The position numbers were made by a program, and so were the translations under genes. From positions 1-23,371 of the forward strand of contig JBNGIS010009031.1 of the NCBI GenBank assembly GCA_049999725.1: a DNA stretch of 23,371 nucleotides, given 5' to 3'. This document shows, piece by piece, positions 18,079 through 23,371 of the stretch. The stretch's first letter is position 1. Each line of letters begins with the position of its first letter. This stretch comes from Haplomitrium mnioides. Lineage: Eukaryota; Marchantiophyta; Haplomitriopsida; Calobryales. The notes under the pieces are model-generated. The model had not been told where the DNA came from and ran no database searches. It was given only the letters and a program-made list of their open reading frames with translations.

Positions 18079-19003
18079 TTTAGAGATTTACTTCAAATTT
18101 TAAACAAGAAACACCTTCAAGATTCTAACCAGAGTCTACCAAACAAAAGATTTCGAGCTCTACAAGAGAGTCTTTGAGCGGTCTAGAATCTAAGTTATAC
18201 ACGGTAGTCTTTGTATGTAGAAGGTTGAGGGTTTTATATTAGAGTTGGTATGTATGGAAGTGTAAAAGAACTCAAGAACCAAATCCAAATGAGAAAGAAC
18301 TCATAGTGAACTCTAATAGAGTTCTTCAACCAAAAACAACTCAAGGCCCAAGCTAAGACCAAGAGTGCAAGCAAAAGCCAAGCAACCAAAGAACCCAAGT
18401 GATTTGAGAGGAACTCCAGAATGAGGCGTGGGGCTAAGAAGCCCTTCCATTTACACAAGAGAAGAGGGTGTCATCCATTTTTCTTCAGTTAAACGTCACT
18501 TCTAATTTCAACCCTAAAAGTGACTCTCCACTAAAAATAACTCCAAAGTCAAGTAATCTTATCTCAACTCTAAAAGTGACTCTCTACCACTTTCTTCACT
18601 CCTCTCTATTTTCTTATAAATAGCACAACCTTATGCTTGTACTATTACAGGAAGGCTTGGACTTCCACACCAAAGTCTATGCATGCATAGGAATTCGAGC
18701 TCAACATCTAAACACTTGGCAACAAAGACTATGTTGAACCTAGGTATTAAGTTTTGCAGTAGAGTATTTGTGCACATGAGGTTTTGACTAGCGCATCAAA
18801 GTCTATGCGCATATAGGGTTCATACTTCTACGTTCGAGTATAGATGCGCTTAAGGTTATGGTTTTTTGCAATAAACTCTAGGCATGTTTAAGGCACTATT
18901 TTTTAATTCAAAATCTTAAAGTCAAAGGGGTACAAAGCTCTACATCAAAGTGAAAGCATGTTAAAGGTTTCAAGTTTTACATCAAAGTCCTTACAAGCAA
19001 AAG
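18079..19003. repeat. Diverged tandem array, period about 37 bp
   Basis: Units of 36-38 bp, mostly ending in AGG or AAG, follow each other at 18079, 18116, 18151, 18187, 18225, 18656, 18745, 18782, 18818, 18856, 18894, 18931 and 18968; one longer unit lies at 18692. Several share ACATCAAAGTCTATGCGCAT or a close form near the middle. Removing the solo LTR and one GGAAG restores a unit of normal length, so the array existed first. Weaker motif matches (CATCAAAGTCCATACGAG near 17883, AAGTCTTTGCGCAAATAG near 17730) suggest that it once began further left. Confidence 0.7.
18261..18649 (-). mobile_element. Solo LTR of the chromovirus family, GGAAG duplication
   Basis: On the minus strand it runs from TGTAATAGTACAAGC (18649) to GAGTTCTTTTACA (18261), 389 bp, with TGTAA/TTACA ends. 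GGAAG flanks it on both sides (18256-18260, 18650-18654). No internal sequence is attached, so it is a product of LTR-LTR recombination. Its TATA box has decayed to GTAAATGG. Frames at 18234-18458 on the minus strand are inside it and are not genes. Confidence 0.9.
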
Positions 19004-19475
19004 AGTAAGTAGTCAATTTGGGCAGACACTTCAACAAAACCAAAACATTAAACTCTTCTAGCAAACAATAAAGAAGAAAAGAATGTAATTGAATTAAAGA
19101 TCAAAAAATATTTCACAAACCAAATGAAAATAATAATTAAATGTTTAAGTTTCATTCAGAGAAGATAAAAATAAACTTGGACTATTTTACGTTAAAAGGT
19201 TCAAGATGGCATATATATTCAAGAAATTTCCTAGCAACATTCTCAAGTACTTTATAAAATAATAAAATTAAATTACAATATAAACTAAAAGTACACAATA
19301 AACAATGAGGTTCCTTAAAGACTTTAGTCACTCGTGTTCCCTTCTTCACATTCAACTTTAGAAGATTCATCAAGATTAATACAGTCTATTTCAGTGTTAA
19401 TAACATTGATCGAATCTCTTTCAAACACACTATGATTGGTTGTTTTTTGTCTTTCATACTCAAATAGATTTTGAT
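19004..19475. other. Spacer, no gene seen
   Basis: AT-rich sequence between the tandem array and the DUF7869-like relic. The short minus-strand frame at 19182-19373 has no recognisable motif. Confidence 0.5.
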
Positions 19476-22028
19476 TTAATAGTAGCTAGAGTGGGGTTTC
19501 TCAATTGGTTTTTTATTAGTAAGAAGAAAATCAAAAAACAAAATCGTGGTTTGTGTTGCATCAAGTACATCTTGGATTTGCATTTCCCTTTTGTTGCTGC
19601 TATTTTATCTTGAATGTATTGTTCAAAAAAATACATTCTCAACCTCACAAGAAAACCATTTAACGCATACTCATTTTAGGTTGGGAGGTTCTTTCTTATT
19701 AAATGACAATACTTTGAGAACTTTGGCAATCCAAAATAGTTTGCCCTTTGAATTGAGTGATGCAACAACACAAATAAACATCATGGCTTTCACCTCATTT
19801 AGATTGCCAAATTTGTGCTTGTATCTGTTGTTATGTGAAATAGTCCCTTCTCGCGACCTAGGTGCTCCATCGTAGATTGTTCGACATATAGAAAGTATAT
19901 GTTCTACTGGAACATCTTTGTCTATTGGTTGAGCATCAAATGGGGAACCTAGATGAATATCTTGAGAATCATTACAAGTATTTGTCGGTTGTAAAGGTGG
20001 AAAGATAAATTCTACTTTGAGTCATCATCTTTTTCTTTCAAGGATGTAAGTCGCAATCTCTTGTTGGGCAAGAAAAAATACATTCCACCATTGAACATTT
20101 GAATATGTAAAGAAATTGTAGCAATTCTCACTTATGTTATTCTTTATTGCAAAGACCACTTTCTCAACATCAACTTTTCTTTCTTCCTTTTGGGATTGTT
20201 TGATTTCAGAATATGCCTTGAGAGAAATCAATATTAAACTTAAAATTTCTCTGTCTACTTGAGGTAGACGCTTGTGTTGACAAATACCATAAGGAGGTAG
20301 CCAAAATTCATCTATTGAAAATTGTTTGCTCTAAATCTTTGCCTTTGAATCACTCAACTTGAACTTGAATTGTTGATTAATGGTAGTATCATGTTTTCTT
20401 TGAGCTAGAGAGGGATGTTGTTGTGGAAATAATTTGAAATTCCAAGTTTCCATCAAAATAGTTACTTGAGGTTTAAGATTATAAGACAATTTTGGTGCTT
20501 CCCTAAGACTCGTAATTGTAAAAGCTTTGACACATTTCAAATGTTTTGAGAATTTCCTCAACATTTGATCGATTTGATCATGAGTATGGCAAACTATGAG
20601 AAATCTTACCTTGATTTTTTGAAAAGCATTCTTGGCAATAAGGAGACTAAGATATCCAAATAAAATGGAATGCTTATTCTCTCGTGTTGTATTGTCCAAG
20701 TGAAGATACAATGTCAAATGCAACGACCCTTCAAAGTCATATAATGTTCTATTGAGCACCATAACTATCAAATTAGAGTCACTTCTCAAGTTTCCATAGG
20801 TTAAGAACACCCTTGAAGAAAGTGTATGATTGAATATTAAGGCACCAGCAACATGCACACCCACCAATTGAAACAATCTTAATCAATGTCTTTCGGTGGC
20901 AAAGGCTAGTGTGGCATGGCTGTTTTCTTTTGATCCATTCCATCAATCACAATTCCCAAGTATTTTTGACCATCGACATAACATTTTCTTCGATGGTTTG
21001 CAACTTTTGTTATTTCTTTTATTTGTTGGTCATGATGAAAAAACAATTGGCAATTATATTTGATTGCATCATTCCAAAACACCAAAGAGATAAAAATAGT
21101 TCAGTAAAACATATCTTGATGCTTCAAATCTCAAAAGATAACCTCGTGTGTTTAAATATTCAAATCAACTTTAGCAAATGTTTGGATTGGTAGAGGTGAA
21201 AATAATAAAAAAAAAGATTTAGAATGTACTTTAGATTGTTTAAATGTAGGAGAGTTTGAAAAATAAGTACTTGTCTTTGACTTGAAATAAGCAAAAGTTT
21301 TGAGAGGAGAAAAACAAGATTTGCGCTCTTTGGATCACAAATTGGAACTTCAATTTTAATGCTAGCATGGGTTCTCTACTCAGATAGGATTCAAAAAAAC
21401 AATAGTTGGTCAAATGCATGCATAGGATAAAAAACAACCAACATCAATATCTTGGCTTGCTTTGACTATTGTCGCGACTGGAGTTGAAAAAAAACAAGAA
21501 CAAAACCTATGTGCGCATACAATTTGCAAACAACATAAATGATTCTTTATCTAGCAATAGGCTTTGGATTGAAAGAAACAATAGCAAAACCCGATGAAAG
21601 CCTAAGGTCACAACCAATAAACAGAACAATTTCCTTGATGTATTTTACTCTTGATGTGCTTTGGACTCAAAGAAAAAGTAGTAGACCCTATGCGAGGATA
21701 AAATCTGTCCTCACAACTCATGTTGCTAAGGTTTATATCACTCCAGTCTTGTTTGTTAAACAACTTAACATAACCAATATCTTGTAAGACTAAGTTGAGA
21801 ATTATAACATTTTTAGAACAAAGCTTTGTTTCTAAAAAAGAAAAGGAGCATCATAATGACTATAGGTTTCAAAAGAGAAAATATTTGTTACCTTTGTCGA
21901 ACTCTAAGACTAACTTTTCTTGCAATGATTTAATTTCTTCGTAAGCCTTACAAACAACAAATCTATTGCGCTTTGGAATTTTAACGTTTGGAAAATAAAT
22001 TCTCCAATGTTTTGTAAAACCAAAAAAA
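19476..22028 (-). pseudogene. DUF7869-type protein gene, broken, with an intron
   Basis: A likely exon at 22028-21892 reads YFPNVKIPKRNRFVVCKAYE and ends at a good donor (AAAG/GTAACA); an acceptor-like TTCTTAG precedes it. After about 0.8 kb, the sequence near 21000-20910 reads KYLGIVIDGMDQKKTAMPH. A frameshift follows, then the frame 20876-20331 with GVHVAGALIF, LYLHLDNTTRENKHSILFGY and VCHTHDQIDQML. The frame continues to 19476 with stops at 20331, 20025, 20022, 19671, 19623 and 19605, including LFWIAKVLKV and VCVKWF near the end. The order IPKxxRF, DGMDQ, LDNxxREN, HTHDxIDQ is that of DUF7869 proteins, which I know from many plants and protists. They are of unknown biochemical role; many copies look transposon-linked, which I infer here too. 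Confidence 0.72.
21111..21891 (-). other. Probable intron of the DUF7869-like gene
   Basis: It starts at the donor GTAACA (21891). The acceptor is not pinned down; coding-like sequence resumes by about 21110. No motif of the family is seen in between, and the minus-strand frame at 21240-21437 and the plus-strand frame at 21539-21787 are unrecognised. Some of this could instead be decayed coding sequence. Confidence 0.45.
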
Positions 22029-23207
22029 CTAAGAATGCAATCTTTTAGCTTATGATTTGAGGTGTTAAGGAAAATTTGGAGAGTTTGGATGCACCATCAA
22101 AGAAATTTTTTTTTCTAGACATAAAGATATTCTAGAGGCACTAGAGAACCCAAGATAGGTAGTTTGGAGAAGGGATTGTTCGGCTACTCATCTTGACGGG
22201 CAGTAGAGTGGAGAAATCAAAACAGATGAGAGGCGGAGAGGAGACTCCCTAGAGATATTACAAAGGGACTCGTATGGAGGTTGAGGATTGAGCTATCTTG
22301 AGGGGATGAGATTTAGAGCCAAGAGGCAAAGATTGGAGAAGCATAGGCAGAATCAAAATTTTGACGACAAGAAGGGAGCTTAAGGTAATGTTGGGAGCTA
22401 CATCTTTTATTCTTGACTATGTGAACCATGGTAGGGATTGAGAAAGAGAAGAATGGAAGGTGCTCCTTGCAATTGGAATTGAATGGAGTGAGGAGTAATC
22501 AAGAATGCGATTGTGTTCAAAAGGTAGCGACAACACAAGGGGTCAGAAGATGCTCTATTCTATGAGGTGCCAATGGGTTTGATTAGAGTCTGGCGGGTTT
22601 CATTCTTTTGAATTCAGATTTCTATCAGAGTTTTGCCATTTCTATTGGGTCTGGTCAAGCTTTAGAGTTGACTGTACAAAGTTGTCGTTTTTTGTGCGGG
22701 TTTGACGATCCAACTTCCCTTTAGAAGACAACATCGAGTGGCCCCCAATGGGAAGAAGTCAACTATCGGGTCAAACCGTCGCTCATCAAGATCCGTCATT
22801 GCTCATCATGGTTTGCCATCGATGATTGGGACCTATCGTTGGCTATCTATTCCAATTGGACTTATCACATCATTCCAATATTCCTTTTCGGGTGAGACTA
22901 ATCTTATCTTCATAGGATCAATTCATCAAATAGTAGACCATCAGCACTCTTAAGACATGTGTTGCTTCCTGAACACTATGTACAAAGTTTGAATTAAGGC
23001 AAAGCACTCTCAGTATTGTCTGATGGAGAAGCTTTCAAGCAAAAGGTCAAGATGGAAACACATGTAAGGAAGAGACAAACAAGATGAGAGTAGAAAGTAT
23101 TCTCACTTCAAAGTGTGAGGGGTTGGAGCAAGTCATCAAAGCGTGGAAGTGTACAAAGGTGTGAACTAATGCATTGAATAATGTTGCCAGCGAGGCATTG
23201 CAAATAG
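22029..23207. other. Region upstream of DUF7869-like relic, no gene recognised
   Basis: It could hold the lost 5' exons of the minus-strand gene, but I see no family motif. The 83-residue plus frame at 22702-22953 is rich in Ser, Arg and Ile and unlike anything I know. Just before 23208, a short plus-strand stretch reads NVASEALQIAATLNQKYATQ across the edge of the dispersed repeat, which may be chance. Confidence 0.4.
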
Positions 23208-23371
23208 CCGCTACTTTGAACCAAAAATATGCTACTCAAAATAGGAACCTTTTTTCTTATAAGGAAAAACGTGTTTTTTAAGCTCAAAAAGGAGAGAAAC
23301 GAGGTTATTTAAAAAAAAAGTGAAAATTTGAGCTTCATTTTTGGTCATTTTAACAAGGCGGATAAAGCAAA
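23208..23371 (+). repeat. Dispersed repeat, copy 3 of 3
   Basis: It starts CCGCTACTTTGAACC and runs through AGGAACCTTTTTTC, an A-rich middle, and TTTTGGTCATTTTAACAAGGCGGAT to the end of the window. It is the closest match to copy 1 at the start (CCGCTACTTTGAAC). It may continue beyond the window. Confidence 0.6.

Noticed and set aside
18079-19003. CRISPR-like array
   Set aside because: Units are contiguous with no unique spacers, and the setting is a plant genome; it is a degenerate minisatellite.
19546-19875. 109-residue plus-strand frame
   Set aside because: Antisense to the C-terminal part of the DUF7869-like frame.

Overview
Organism and overall character. The window looks like repeat-dense intergenic DNA from a land plant with a large genome; a gymnosperm is my guess, but the sequence does not prove it. 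The evidence is a decayed Ty3/gypsy chromovirus primed by plant initiator-Met tRNA, insertions nested inside insertions, solo LTRs with 5-bp target duplications, AT-rich spacers and no intact host gene. I see no intact protein-coding gene, no rRNA or tRNA gene and no CRISPR array. Almost every open frame is a fragment of a broken element or a shadow of one.

Layout. (1) 1-167: one copy of a dispersed repeat that recurs at 17363-17529 and 23208-23371. (2) 172-9140: a chromovirus copy on the minus strand. It has a 3' LTR remnant (172-400), chromodomain, integrase, RNase H, reverse transcriptase, protease, gag, PBS (8801-8814) and a truncated 5' LTR (8816-9140). It is split by a 4,046-bp insertion (1861-5906, target duplication TTACG) that carries a long, unrecognised, coiled-coil-rich frame on the plus strand. 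(3) 9145-16318: a second copy of the same family on the plus strand, head-to-head with the first. Its 5' LTR (9145-9558) runs straight into RNase H, so PBS, gag, protease and most of RT are missing. It carries a 306-bp solo LTR of another family (10478-10783, duplication AAAGT) and a 3,856-bp insertion (11773-15628, duplication ATTTG) containing three assembly gaps; its 3' LTR is 15835-16318. (4) 16319-17362: AT-rich spacer with one strong hairpin. (5) About 18079-19003: a diverged tandem array with a period near 37 bp, split by a solo LTR of the chromovirus family (18261-18649, duplication GGAAG). (6) 19476-22028: a broken minus-strand gene whose motifs match DUF7869-type proteins, with at least one likely intron. 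(7) 22029-23207: nothing recognised.

How it fits together. Nothing here works as a pathway. The window is a layered record of insertion and decay: chromovirus copies arrived, were hit by other elements, lost sequence by LTR-LTR recombination or deletion, and accumulated stop codons. The three interruptions of the chromovirus copies are bounded precisely because the two copies can be compared with each other. The most unusual items are the coiled-coil frame with its strong excess of TAG stops, the 37-bp array and the DUF7869-like relic.
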